Below, piece after piece: positions 47,225 to 58,842 of a stretch of 64,000 nucleotides of DNA. A program made the position numbers and the translations under genes. Location: the NCBI GenBank assembly GCA_016584495.1, contig WAID01000013.1, positions 1,550,001 to 1,614,000 on the forward strand, in the 5' to 3' direction. The stretch comes from Celoporthe dispersa. Its lineage: Eukaryota > Ascomycota > Sordariomycetes > Diaporthales > Cryphonectriaceae. The notes below the pieces were generated by a model. It had not been told where the DNA came from. It ran no database searches and was given only the letters and a program-made list of their open reading frames with translations. The first letter of the stretch is position 1. Each line of letters begins with the position of its first letter.

Positions 47225-50121
47225 CTACCGCCGGCCGCTCTTGTTGATGATCTGTACTGCCTCGTCCCAGCCGTGCCCGTTGACGACGTCCAGGACGGTA
47301 CGCCCGTTCTCGTCGGTCTTCTCGAGGTCGACGCCGTTGCCCTTCTCGACCAGCAGGCGCAGGACGTTGGCGTCGCCGTTCTCGACGGCCTGCAGGACGG
47401 CGTTCCAGCCGCGGTACATGAGGTTGATGTCGGCGCCGCGCTCGAGCAGCAGCTCGAGGAGCTCGGTGTCGCCGTTGCGCATGCGGCGGATGGCCTTGAT
47501 GATGGGCAGGTGCTCGCCGGGGGCGTTGACGTCGGCGCCGGCCTCGTCGATCAGGTAGCGGGTGATCTCCTTGTTGCCCTCGCGGATGGCGCTGGTCAGG
47601 GGCGAGAAGACGCCGCCGTTCTTGTCCTCGACGCTGAAGCCGGCCGAGAGGAGGAGGCGGATGCTCTCGAGCTGGTCGGCGCACACGGCCATCTCGACGA
47701 CGCCCTTGAAGTTCTTGGGGTTCGCGATGGAGGGCAGCAGCTTCTTGAGGATGCTGGGCCGCTTGACGGCCAGGTTGATGGGCCAGTCCTGGCCGCGGGT
47801 GGCCGGGTCGGCGCCGCGGGCCAGGAGGAGGTCGACCATCTCGGCGCGGTTGTCGCGGATGGCGGTGGTCAGGGGGTCCAGCCCTCCCTGGACTTGATGT
47901 TGACGCCGACGCCGTGGTCCAGCAGGAAGATGAGGGCGTCCAGGTTGTTGTGCTGGACAGCCTTCTCGACGATGCCCCGGGGCTCGGTGGGGTCGGCGCC
48001 GGCCTCGATCAGCTGCGGGAGGAAGTGGGCGCGGTGGTGGGTCACGCACTTGAAGCAGGGGTACTCGGAGGCCGGGGTGTTGGGGTCGGCGCCGCTGGCC
48101 AGGAGCAGGGTGACGATGTCGGCGCGGTTGTCGCGGATGGCGGAGCACAGCGGGGTGTAGACGCCGTCCTTCTTCGCGTTGGGGTCCACGCCCGCGTTGA
48201 GGAGGATCCGCACCGACTCGATGTTGTTGACCGAGGTGGCCAGCTCCATGATGCCCGGCGCGTTCTTGTGGTCGGCGCCGCGCGAGAGGAGGAGGCGCAG
48301 GAAGGGCGGGTGGTAGGCCGAGGGCCACAGGAGGTGCTTGGGCCCCGGCAGGTTGGGGTCGGCGCCGCGGTCGAGGAGCAGGTGGGCCACGTCGAGGCGC
48401 TGGGCGCCGATGCACTGGAACATGGGCGACGTGCCCTCGCCGTTCTTGACGTTGGGGTCGCCGCCGTAGTTGAGGATCAGCTCGATGACCCGCTTGGGCG
48501 TGCTGCGGTCGATGGACCGGATCAGCGCCGTGTTGCCGTTGGCCATGATCTGGTTCGGGTTGCCGCCGTACATGAGGAACAGCTGCACCAGGTCGAACTT
48601 GTTCTCCAGCACCGCCAGCGCCAGCGGCGTGTCCGCGTTGGGGCCTGCCGACAGGTTCGGGTCCGCGCCGTACTTGATGAGCAGCTTGGCCGCGTCCAGG
48701 AACCCGAGCTCCGCCGCCGAGAACAGCGGCGAGCAGCCCGCCTTGTCCAGGGCGTTGGGGTCCGCCCCGAACAGGAGCAGGAGCCGCACCGTCTCCAGGT
48801 CCCGGAGCAGCACCGCCTCGCGCAGCAGGTTGATCTCCGCCACCGAGTCCGGCTGCACGCCCCGGTCCAGGAGCTGCTCCGTCGTGCTGTGGCTCTTCTT
48901 CTGCACCGACTGCACCAGCGCCGCCTTGTACTGCGGGTTCCCGCTGCCCGTCGTGAACCGCGGCGTCCACCGCGGCACCGTGCTGGGGTCCGCCTTGAGC
49001 CTCGTCACATGGCCCACGTCGCCGAGCACGTCGTCGTGCTGCTGCTGGTCGCCGCCGCCCAGGTCCGTCTCGCTGAGCAGGTCCTCGAGGAGCGTGTCCG
49101 TGGCCGTCGTGTGCGTCGACGCGCTGTCCCTCTGCACCGTGCTGTGGCTGCCGCTGAGCGGGCTGGACATCTCCGACGCCGTGACCTCCATGGCCATCGA
49201 CTGGCTGGGGCCCTTGGACGAGCGCGCGCTCCTGATGGTCGAGGCCGCGCGCCCCGGCTGCTGCGACGCGCCTCCTGCCGGCCCCTGCTGCTGCTGCTGC
49301 TGCTGGAGCGAGAGGGGCATCGAGAAGTCGTCCACCAGGCTGCCGCCGCCGGCCGTGGTGCTGGTGAAGCGGCTGCCGCCCAGGAAGTCCATGCTCTGCA
49401 CGGGCGAGCGCTCGAGGTGGGACAGCGGCGGCAGGGACGGCGGCAGGGGGAAGTCGGTGTGGTGGTCCAGGGCGCCCGAGGGGCGGGGCAGCTCGGGGAG
49501 CGGCGCCTGGGGCGTGCTCTGGCGCGGGTGCTGGTGCTCGTCGTCGGCAGCACCCCTCGACGAGGGAGCCGCCTTGGGCTTGTGGAGGACGCCGTTCATG
49601 CGGTCCAGCGCGGCCGCCAGCCCCGTGTAGCCGATGCCGATGGTGGCGTCCACGTCCTCCTCGCCGATGGACCACTTGAAGACCAGCGAGCTCATGCGCA
49701 GGCTCTCGCGGCTCCTCTCGAGGCTGGCGCGCACCTTGTTGACGTCCGAGTCGGCGAACATCATCTTGAACCCCTTGGAGAAGCGCGCGAACCCGGACTT
49801 CTTGTCGTTCTCCAGGAACCGCGTCACCAGCTGGTTCAGCACGATGAACTCGTCATTGGTCTGCCGGAACCGCTTCTCCAGCTCCGCCGTCAGGTCCGCC
49901 GGGAGCATGTGCTTGCTGTCCGCCTTGGACGCCTTCATCCCGCTCTCGATCACCCAGAGGATCCGCCCGACGTCCAGGAACACCATCGCCAGCTCCCGGA
50001 TCCCCTGCACCTGGTGCTTCACCGTGCTGAGATACTCGAGCATCCGGATCGCGATGCTGTTGCCCAGCACCACCGCCTTGTCGCACAGGTCGACGGCGGA
50101 TTCCTTCTTTCGCGGCGCCAT
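47225..50121 (-). CDS. Ankyrin-repeat protein with fungal NLR-type N-terminal domain
   Basis: The frame starts at ATG 50121 (MAPRKKESAVDLCDKAVV) and ends with TAG at 47225-47227, about 965 aa without introns. Residues 1 to about 185 are helical and resemble the N-terminal domain found at the head of many fungal STAND/NLR proteins, but no NACHT or NB-ARC ATPase follows. A disordered Ser/Pro/Gln region (with a Gln run) comes next. The C-terminal half has many ankyrin units of the type LLxxGADPN, such as LLLFGADPNALD, LLIKYGADPN, LLLDRGADPN and LLLERGADIN. It is therefore probably a cytoplasmic protein-interaction receptor or adaptor; partner unknown. One frame break lies in the G5 run (plus strand) at 47872-47876: the frame from the start stops just after SREGWTP, while the next frame continues perfectly with LTTAIRDNRAEM; one more base in the run restores it. 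Unrepaired, the product loses its last repeats. Confidence 0.85.
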
Positions 50122-52551
50122 GACTGATCTGTTTTGGCCTGTCGTGGCTGTGATGAAAAGAGGGCCGGGGAGAAGAAGGAAAGAGAGAGGGAAAAAAAGG
50201 ATGAGACCCAAAAAGAATTGGTGTAGTCCGGTTTATATTATAAACTGCAGCAAACCAGCCCTGCTGCGTGTTGTTTTGTTGTTGTTGTTGTGTGTATGTG
50301 TGTATGTATAAGTCGCGTGTGTCTCCCCGGCTTGGTTTGTCTCTCGAGCCGAGGCTACGATTTCACACCGGACAGGCGGACTGCGCCTATATTTTCCTCA
50401 GCTGGAAAAGGTGAGCGAGGGACGGAGACCTCCGCTGGGTTCCCGATGCAGAAGTGGGTGGTGAGATTTCTTGCTGCAATAAAGTTTTGTTGTCCCCTGC
50501 GTCAAATGAGGACACCACCGTATCGTTTCGGATAAGGTTGACCTGGTGTGTGCGTGTCGTGTTGTGTGTGTGTGAGGTGGCCCTCTCCTTTCTCTTCTTT
50601 TTTAAGATCCTGTTTACTTTTTAGACGGCCAACCCCGGGGCGGATTAAATAGGTCGTAGTGGTAGTGGCAAGGAAACAAGACGAGAAGAAAAAAAGAAAA
50701 AGGGAGAAAAAAGAAAGAAAAAAAAGGTAGGTAGCAAGAGATATGGGTGAGCGAGGTTATGTAAGGAGGATATCACCAGACCAGGCCAGGCCAGTGCTGT
50801 GAGAGATAGCTCAGGTAAAGGATACAAACCACCGCCGTAATTTTTTCTCTTAGGGATGGGGAGTAACAATTATTTTGTCTGTCTGGTCCGTGAGACGACA
50901 AAAAGAAAAGAGAGAGAGTGAGAGAGTGAGAGAGAAAAGAGAGAGCAGGGAGGAAACAGACCACGAGTCAAAAAGAGACGGGGGAGATGGGTACAAAAAA
51001 AGAAGTGGCCCAGGGACTGGCGCATCACTATATACTATGGTACGTCCAAGGCGTGTGTGTAGTGGCAGCTCTGTGCGCAAGTAAGTCGAGTAATGGTCGA
51101 CCATCTCCCGTGCTTACGAGGAGAAGACAGGACAAGGCCTAGAAGGGTAAAGGGTGTGTACTGTGGTACCTTTTTTTTCTTTCTTTCCTGTCTCTCTCTC
51201 CTTCTTTCCTCTCTTGCTGGCTACCAACATCAGATGGCATCTGTCTGACAATTGGGTCCAGGTCCAGGCCCAGGTCCCAGGTTCCAGGTCCAGCAAAGTA
51301 CTGTGTCCCCTCTCTGGCGCGCGCACAAACATTTACTCTCTCTCCGCAGGGCGGCAAAACAAGAGAGAGAGCTGGGATCTGAACAGGATAGCCCCTGGAT
51401 GTTGCGAGTGCTGATAACAAGTGAAATAAATGGCCGTTCCTTGGCCACATGGATACTGTGGATACGCCCTCGCTGGAGAACTGAACCTCGAGAGCACTAA
51501 GGCGACGGCATGTTCCCACCGGAGCGAACTGTGGGCCAGCTAAACTTAGGCCCTTTTTTTTCTTCTTCTTCCTCCCTCTCTCTTCGTCTCCTCTGATGTC
51601 CACTTCTGCTTCGTCTCCCCTTTGCCTGCTCTCTTCAGGCATTCGCTGGCCTGCATGTCTTGCCTCTTGCGTATCGAGAACGGCCTCTCATCTGCCTTGG
51701 GTGTCTAGAGCTACTGGAGATTTGGCTAATTTTACGATCAGACCAAGGTGATCGTCATTGTTATTGTCAGTGCTTGCTTGGTAACGTAGTCTGTTACAGT
51801 ATATATTTACACACACACCCCTCTCTGCCCCCCCTCTCTCTGTCTGTGTGTGCGTGCGTGTGTACATGTTATTCACGCACGCACACCACAAGAGCAAGAA
51901 CAACAACAACGGGGTTCCCCGTAAGCTTGGATTAAAATATCATAGTTCTACTACTCCATGCTGAGTAGCATAAATCACAAAGCAGGATGGACGGACGGAT
52001 GGGTGCGTCTGTGCAGAAGACAAGGCGGAATGGACTGAATGGATTGGACTGATGGAATGAATGAGATGGATGCTGCTGGGGTGGATTTGGGGTGTGGGCA
52101 CAAACTCGCATCCAGGAACACACCTCCCCCCTCCGCTCGGGGCCCATTGCCTCTGTTTGGTCTAGTCCCTGACGCTGCTACTAATGTCATGTACGATGAC
52201 TGACAAAATTTCCGCGATCGATTGTCGTAAGAGACTGAAGGGGATGGACAGGTAGGTAGGGCACGCCCTGCCCTCGGGTGGGAGGGGTTTTCAGCTCATC
52301 GCTGGACATCGGCCTTACCACGGTTTAGGTAGTATCTGGCAAAGCCCAAATCCCTCGGCGAGAGAGCCCATCGACGGACACGGCACGTAGTGGGCGCTGG
52401 CGTGGCTAGTATTCCCGGTCGCCGAAATCCTTCTAGGCCTGGAGGCCGTCGAGGGAAGGGGGGAGGGGGCCGGGCGGCGGCTGCACCACCTTATTACTGC
52501 GTCCCATGTTTCGAGATGCCCTTGAGATCCGTGAAGGGAGGACACCGGCTG

Positions 52552-52593
<42 letters not shown>

Positions 52594-55500
52594 GATCACG
52601 TACATATGCAAGCAATTTGCTCCTCTTTTGGGTTTTGGGGGCCACCTTTGGGCAGCAACAAGATGGCGATCTGGTCTGGCCGATGGAGGATTCCCATTGC
52701 TCCCGATGCGAGAATGAATCGCAAAGGAAGATCCTCTGAACAAATAAGGTTTCGGATGGTCAGTTTATCTTTTGGGGATGTGCAATCTCGAAGTTGATGA
52801 GGAATCCCAATGCGTGTGTGTCAGGCCAGGTTTTTTCTTCTTTTCTTTTCTGTTGGTTGGTTGGTTGGCCCACCAGAAACCTAAACCCCAGATTCGATCA
52901 GGCCAGGCCAGCAGTTGATCGATGGTTCTTTTCCGTCTTCCTCTTTTTTTTTTTCCTTCTTTTTTCTCAGTTCCTCCTTGACAGTTCGTACTACTACGAA
53001 TGCATACATACAATACCACCTACGTAACAGACAAGAAGGAACAAGCGCCAGGGCTCCTGGATCTTCAACAACCCCTCGTTTGCCCCCCCTACCCCTACCC
53101 CGATCTTCCTTCCCACCCCCCTAACACAGCAAGGAAGGAATACCTGCATCATGTCGGTGATACTGGCTGTCCCGCTATGGTGGTTCTCTGGCTCTCTCTC
53201 CAAGGTGTGGTGTTGTGGAGACGAGGGGCCTCTCGAGTGTGTGTGCGCCCGTGTGGTTACATCGTCTGGCCCCGGGCCCCCGGTTCCATTCTCCCCCTCC
53301 TCAGCTGGCCGATTTTGCCTTGACAATGACAGCCAGGGGCCCTTTTTTTCTTCTTCTCCTCCCCCAAGACCCTGCAGACGCAGATGAGCTCGAACCCTAA
53401 AGCAGTGATAGCGGTGCGCGCGCACGGGCTATCATCTGCAGTTTGCATAAACCCACACTCAGGTCGGCGGGTTCCTTGATGGCTCCTCTTCTGTCCTGTC
53501 TGTCTCTCTCTCTGTCTGTGTGACTCCTCATCTCTCTTTTTTTTTCTCCTTCTTTACCGAGTACGAAGCGACGGGTCGCCGCGTGTCATGTGGTACACAT
53601 GTGGCGTTGCTGATACCAATCCTGAGATGTCGAGGCTCCGGCACCTTTTTTTTCTCTCTCTACCTTTTTCTCTTTCCTTCTTTCCCCTTCTCTCTCTCTC
53701 GTTCCAACCAGGTTTTCTTTAGTACACACTATGGCCGCAGCTTGTTCCGGGCGGCCGTGCCAGTGTAGAACGGCCTAGCCAAGCCAGACCCGCGGCGCCG
53801 TCTCTCTTTTTCATTTTTACAGGGGGCCAGCCGTGCTCCCAAGTCTCTGAAACTAATGTGAGCTATCGAATCGGATCTTGATCCAGGGGTTTGAGGACCT
53901 CCTGTGGGAACAGGGATCGACCGAGGTAGGCGTGTGTGCAGCAGTGCAGCGTGCAGCGTGCAGCATGCAAGCAGCCGGCCAGCCAGCGCGGAGGTACGCG
54001 AGGAGGATCGATCGGGTCGGGTCTCTTTTCTCTCTCTCTCTCTCTCTATCTGCCATAGTATCTCTTAGTGTCTCTATTAGCTGGGGATCAGGTTCACGTC
54101 GGGACTCGGCGGGCCCTGGTTCTCCTCATGGGCCAGCCACTAAACGTGTCGTTCCCAGGAAAATGGGTACTGATACGTAAGGGTCCGCTGCGATGTTTCT
54201 CATGTGTCTACAAAGCAGCAAGGTATATTTCGTACTGCTGTGGAGGGTACACAGTAGAGTACTGTATAGGGCGACCAGGACACAGTCACCAGGTGTGGGG
54301 GGAGGCCCCTCGAGGTCTGGCCAGAGGGGGTCTTAAAAATAAAGGAAGAAATTCCCCACGGGTTCCTCGTCTATGAACAGCTTCCCTCTCGATGCCTCGC
54401 TTGCCACTGTAGTGGGTAGGATGAAACAGGGCTCTCGAGTGCACGGCCAGAGACTTGTCTCCTCTCTCTCTTTCTCTCCCACCCTCTCTGTCATATGACA
54501 ATCTCGAGGCGAGGGAGGAGGGGGCCAGGGAGGTACTAAGCGAACCCTCGGGCCACCTCGGCCCCCTCCACTCACCCATTCCGGTCCGTCATCATAATGA
54601 GAGGAAAAAAGTCGGGTGCCGCCGCCGCCGGAAATGACACTTTTCCTTGGTGAAACTGATGACAGGAGGGAAGGGAAAGAGAAATCAATCGCCCAGCTTT
54701 TCTGGATCAATCCTCCGCCCGGGGGGAGTTTGTCTGGCTCCACCCGCGATTGACTTCCGTCACAGGCGATGCAACCCTTCAGAATAATATCACCGAAGGC
54801 TGGAGGACTGCGTTTGAGCGCCGCATCATAGCATCGAGCCTCCACGGGCTCTCTTCACCACACCATTGGACGACACGTCTTCTGGGGCCGACGCTGATCT
54901 GGTGGGTTCGCCCGGTAGGTGCTCTACCAGGCTCTGCTACAGTACATGCAGCCCACTGCTGGGTACTCTTTTGAGCCTCAAATTTCACCCCCCCCCCCAA
55001 AAAAAAAACCGGTTTCTGATCGGGATTGCAATAATGCCCCCATGTAGTACATCGTAGCTGTGTAGGTTTTTTATCTTTAGCTCCAACGCACAGGACGCTG
55101 TCACCTGTCATAACGGGCTTGTCAGACTTGCAAGCCTCGCATGGCGGGTGGAGAGCAAAGCAGGCAAAGACCAAGCTTGGCCCTCCGCCACGTGGAAACA
55201 CCTGACCTTTCTCCAATGCGGGTTCCTTGTGTGTGTGTGCGTGTGTGTGTGTTGTGTGTTGTGCTTTTGGGATGGAAAATGGGTTGGGGACTCCACACGG
55301 GTATGGCCTGGGCCCTTCGACGAGTTCCTTGAGAGGGGAGGCCTGTCTTGTCTTGTCGTCGATATTCCCACCCGGCCCGTTCTACTCTTGTGTGTGTGTG
55401 TGTGTGGGTGAGAGAGAGAGACAAACACACAAAAGGAAGAGAGAGAGAGTTACTCCTTGGTTTAGCCGGCAAGAGATGATCCCCAGTACCTGATCAAACT

Positions 55501-57362
55501 CAGGGGGCGGCCGGATATATGGGATTAACTTTCTGTGCGACCAGGGCCACCCAGGGCCATCTGGTGATCATCTTACGACTTTCCGAGTCCAGACGAAGCC
55601 CCAGTGACGAAGGAGGCTGAGAGGAAGGCTCCATGACCCTGCGACGATACCCCCCTCCCCCAGCTGCTTAATGTATCTTAATGAACAAAAGGGTCTCTAC
55701 AAAAACACAAAAAAACAAGGCGTGGAGAGGGAGACGACTGGGTATGGCAGGCTTCACTTAGCCTGGGAGACTCCCTCCCCGCCTCCCGTCCCAAAGAAGA
55801 TGTTGGTTGGCCCTGGACCGAGAGGGCAAGAACTCCTCGTATCGCCGCGCGTCTCTCCTGACTATTCTTTGGGACTGGGAGATTTCGATTTGTTTGTTCA
55901 GCCACATGGCAGGTTAGGTGAGACATGGAGATGCCAGCTTATGATGTGATGCAGCGGCTCCACGTTCTCGAGGCACGTTCTGGCTCTGCCGTGCTACGTG
56001 CTTAGGTACACATAGCAGTACTCTACGCACTATGGTGGCTAGCATTAAGGTACAGCACGTACGCATTGAGCTAACCTCAGGAACCACAGCAGCCGGCACG
56101 CACTGGCACTGGTCACTGTCTGACTCGCTCGGCGTGCAAGTAAAAAAAGAAAGAAAAAAAAGGGGGGAACAGGAATCCAAAAAGACACCCACAGTACCAC
56201 GTGGTTGGAGTATGGCGCCAGCTAATGTGCCTTGCTCAGACAGACAGGTCGTGATATCGTCAGGTTTTGAATTTTGTGGCTTCGGGGGCTGTATCACGAT
56301 GATATGTTTTTCTTTTCCCCCACACATGCAGTATCAAGTTTCCCTTTTTTTTTTCTTTTTCTTTCCATCCTTTATGTAGGACAGGAAGCTGGGAGATCCT
56401 GACCTAATCGACCCTATTCCACCTTTGATAAAGCTCTGACCCACATGGTTTAGGGAAGAGGAGAGAGAGAGAGAGAAAGAAAAGGAGTCGGATCATAGAC
56501 TAACACGGAGATCGTGATCTTTTTTTTTTTCCTCTCTAGAGAATCCCGGCAACGGGGCTCGTCCCCAACCGGGTCTATGGTTCGTCTGTGTGAAGGGCTT
56601 TCTGACAGTATGATCCCTGAACGAGATCCTCCAGACTCAGAGAATAAAATAATTAAAAAAAAATAATAATAATAAACCTGTTGGCCTGGGTATTCTATGA
56701 TATTGCACACGCAAGTTCTAGATGTTCCCACCCCCTCCCACCCCTCTCTCTCCCTCCTGGTTATGATTTCTTCCCCCGTCCTGCTCCCCCTTCCTCCCGG
56801 GCGCAACCACAGTGTTGTGTCAAACACTGTGTATATCCTTACTTTCCGAGGCTCGTCGAGACCACACTTCAGGGTAGCGAGATCAATGGTTCCGCTTTAT
56901 CTGACTCGGACACACACGGCACATAAGGCAAGAATAATATCCTTGCAAATTGCCCACCCATCCTCGCCTCGATAAGAAAGGACCACTATCAGGTAAAAGT
57001 ACAATTTGTGAGGTTCAGGCAATATGGTATATCACATAGTATCTTCATTATAGTCATCTTGACCCCGTCCCCCAGCGTCCACCTTTACAGTCTATGGCCT
57101 CCATCGGGAGTATCATCAGAAGAGTTCAGAAAGGTAACAACAGTAAAGAGCAGAAAAGAGAGAGAGAGAGAGAGACGGAGACAGAGAGACAAATAGGCAA
57201 AACAAACAAGAATACTCAGAATCTGTACACCCGTCTACCTCATGCGCCAGGTATTCATACCAACACAGAAAATCAGACCAAAAGTCCATATCCCAGGAAG
57301 GAAGGAAACTCCCCTCCCCCCTCCCCCCCAAAAAACCGCTTCTCTTTCTCCTTTTACCTCCC
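50122..57362. other. 7.2-kb spacer without recognisable genes
   Basis: Every frame is low complexity or short. It contains (TG)n tracts (52553-52592; about 55229-55250; 55389-55407), CT-rich blocks (51180-51215, 53640-53700), a GGTCCA-type minisatellite (51255-51292), a TTGG run (about 52853-52868), and GTACTATGGTA-type copies near 51032. Its left end should hold the ankyrin gene promoter and its right end the 3' UTR of the Rossmann gene. Confidence 0.55.
52553..52592. repeat. (TG)n microsatellite
   Basis: About twenty uninterrupted TG units in the long right-hand spacer. Confidence 0.9.
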
Positions 57363-58097
57363 CTAGTACGTGATCTTTGCAATCTTGTTGACATACTTCG
57401 GGTCCTTGCTGTTGATCAGGTTCTCCGCAAACCACCTGCCAGCATCCTCACGCGAGATGGTATAACCAATGGCAGTCGACTCCCGGCCTCGCACCGGGTC
57501 CTCGATGCCGACGCGGATGGTCTTGCTGGACGCCCCGTCGGTGAGGAAGCTGCAGTGGACGACGGTGAACTCCTCACCGCTGGCAAACAGCCTCTCCTCC
57601 ATGATCTTCTTGTCGGCGTGAGGCACCTTCAGCATCCAGTGGTACAGCGGGACCATGGCGACGGGGATGTCGCGCCCGAATTTGGACATGCCCGTCGTGC
57701 CGCAGACCATAATGTACGGCCTGCCCGTGGCGCCCTGCCTGCGCAGCTGGTCGAGGGCCCCGAGGAGGGTCGCCATGCCCTTCTGGCACACCTCCGGGTC
57801 GTCGATGAACTTGGTCGTCATGGCGGGCTTGCCGCCGATGGTGGAGACGATCTTGTCGACGATGTTGCCGTCGCTCTCCTTGCGGAGCAGCTGGGCCACG
57901 GCGCCTACGTCGTGGGCGTTGCCCTGCAGGACCTTGAGGTTGGGGTGCGAGGAGGGGGGCAGGACCGCTGTGAGCTTGGAGGGGGTGCGGCAGAGGGCGA
58001 CGCACTGGTGACCGGCGGCGAGGGTGTGCTTGAGAGCGGCGAGGCCGACGCCGGTGCTGGCGCCCAGGAATGCGACGGTAATGGGTGAAGAAGACAT
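57363..58097 (-). CDS. NAD(P)-binding Rossmann-fold protein, NmrA/SDR-like
   Basis: One intronless minus-strand frame of 244 aa from ATG 58097 to a stop at 57363-57365. The N-terminus MSSSPITVAFLGASTGVG is a beta strand followed by a dinucleotide-binding glycine motif (GASTGVG, residues 12-18), and ALCRTPSKL is the usual second strand with an Arg that would favour NADP. There is no clear YxxxK catalytic pair, and the sequence TSREDAG-type segment near the end (ISREDAGRWFAENLI) is typical of NmrA-like or atypical SDR proteins, which may be redox sensors or reductases. The protein is short for the family but looks complete. It is transcribed away from the zinc-cluster gene at 58843, sharing a 745-bp intergenic region. 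Confidence 0.85.
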   Translation of the reverse strand: MSSSPITVAFLGASTGVGLAALKHTLAAGHQCVALCRTPSKLTAVLPPSSHPNLKVLQGNAHDVGAVAQLLRKESDGNIVDKIVSTIGGKPAMTTKFIDDPEVCQKGMATLLGALDQLRRQGATGRPYIMVCGTTGMSKFGRDIPVAMVPLYHWMLKVPHADKKIMEERLFASGEEFTVVHCSFLTDGASSKTIRVGIEDPVRGRESTAIGYTISREDAGRWFAENLINSKDPKYVNKIAKITY

Positions 58098-58842
58098 TTT
58101 TTTTTGTTTTGTTTTGTGTATGACTTGGTTTGATGGGAGCGATTATATACTCGTCGAGTGAGGATTAGGAGGAATTATAGGGCGAGAATTGTGTGTGTGT
58201 ATGTGTATTCAGGCGATTGGTGATGTTCTTTGTCTGATTGACTGTCTGTTATGATGATGATCTATCTGATACTACATTCTTGAAGGCTAGAAAAGCACCT
58301 TGCTTTATAGAAAGCGTTGCCATCCCATCCCTTAGCAGGCAACCTCGCCCGCAACGAGCCCGAGGCCTTAGCGAATGCGGCGGGCTTGGTGATGGTGCCG
58401 AGAGAAGAGCGAAAGAGAAAGAGAGAGTAAAGGTGATGGCCAGAGTAAGAAACACTAGAGGAGATCAGGCATGGTCTCGAAGAGGAACCACAAAGGGGAA
58501 GAAGACTCGGATTCCAACCCCTCGGACCGGAATTGGTCCGACCACTAAGCAACGCAAAATGTGGCTGCCTGCCTATGCATTACTTTGGCCTGGGGAGGGG
58601 TCCCCATTCTTTTTTGATTTATTCTTTTTTTTGTCTGGAGGATTACGCTGCGGTACTAGATGGGAGCCTAGCTAAAGGAGCCGTGATAATTTAGTATGCT
58701 ACTTGATTAGTAGGCCGTCTGTAGGGACGACACAACACTGCGGCTGCTATCGCCGGTCTTTACAGTACACACAGGAATCCGGAACAGAGGAAGAACAGGC
58801 TGTCACTCACTGTACTGTTGTATCAGACAAAAAAAGCCCCTA
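58098..58842. other. Shared divergent promoter region
   Basis: These 745 bp separate the start codons of the Rossmann protein (minus) and the second zinc-cluster factor (plus). They include a TATA-like box for the minus gene and a small hairpin GGACC-AATTCC-GGTCC near 58530-58545. Co-regulation of the two genes is possible but not shown by the sequence. Confidence 0.5.
58142..58149 (-). promoter_or_regulatory. TATA-like element upstream of the Rossmann gene
   Basis: On the minus strand TATATAAT lies about 45 nt upstream of the ATG at 58097, a plausible place for a TATA box with a short leader. Assignment is by motif and position only. Confidence 0.35.

Noticed and set aside
47914..50127. 737-codon plus-strand open frame antisense to the ankyrin gene
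   Set aside because: It is a mirror of the GC-rich codon pattern of the minus-strand gene: composition is Val/Gly/Arg/Glu-rich without any domain, while the minus strand encodes clear ankyrin repeats.
58470..58560. Possible tRNA on the minus strand (GGACC-AATTCC-GGTCC hairpin and TTAGTGGTC)
   Set aside because: The hairpin is real but the remaining arms and an acceptor stem are missing.
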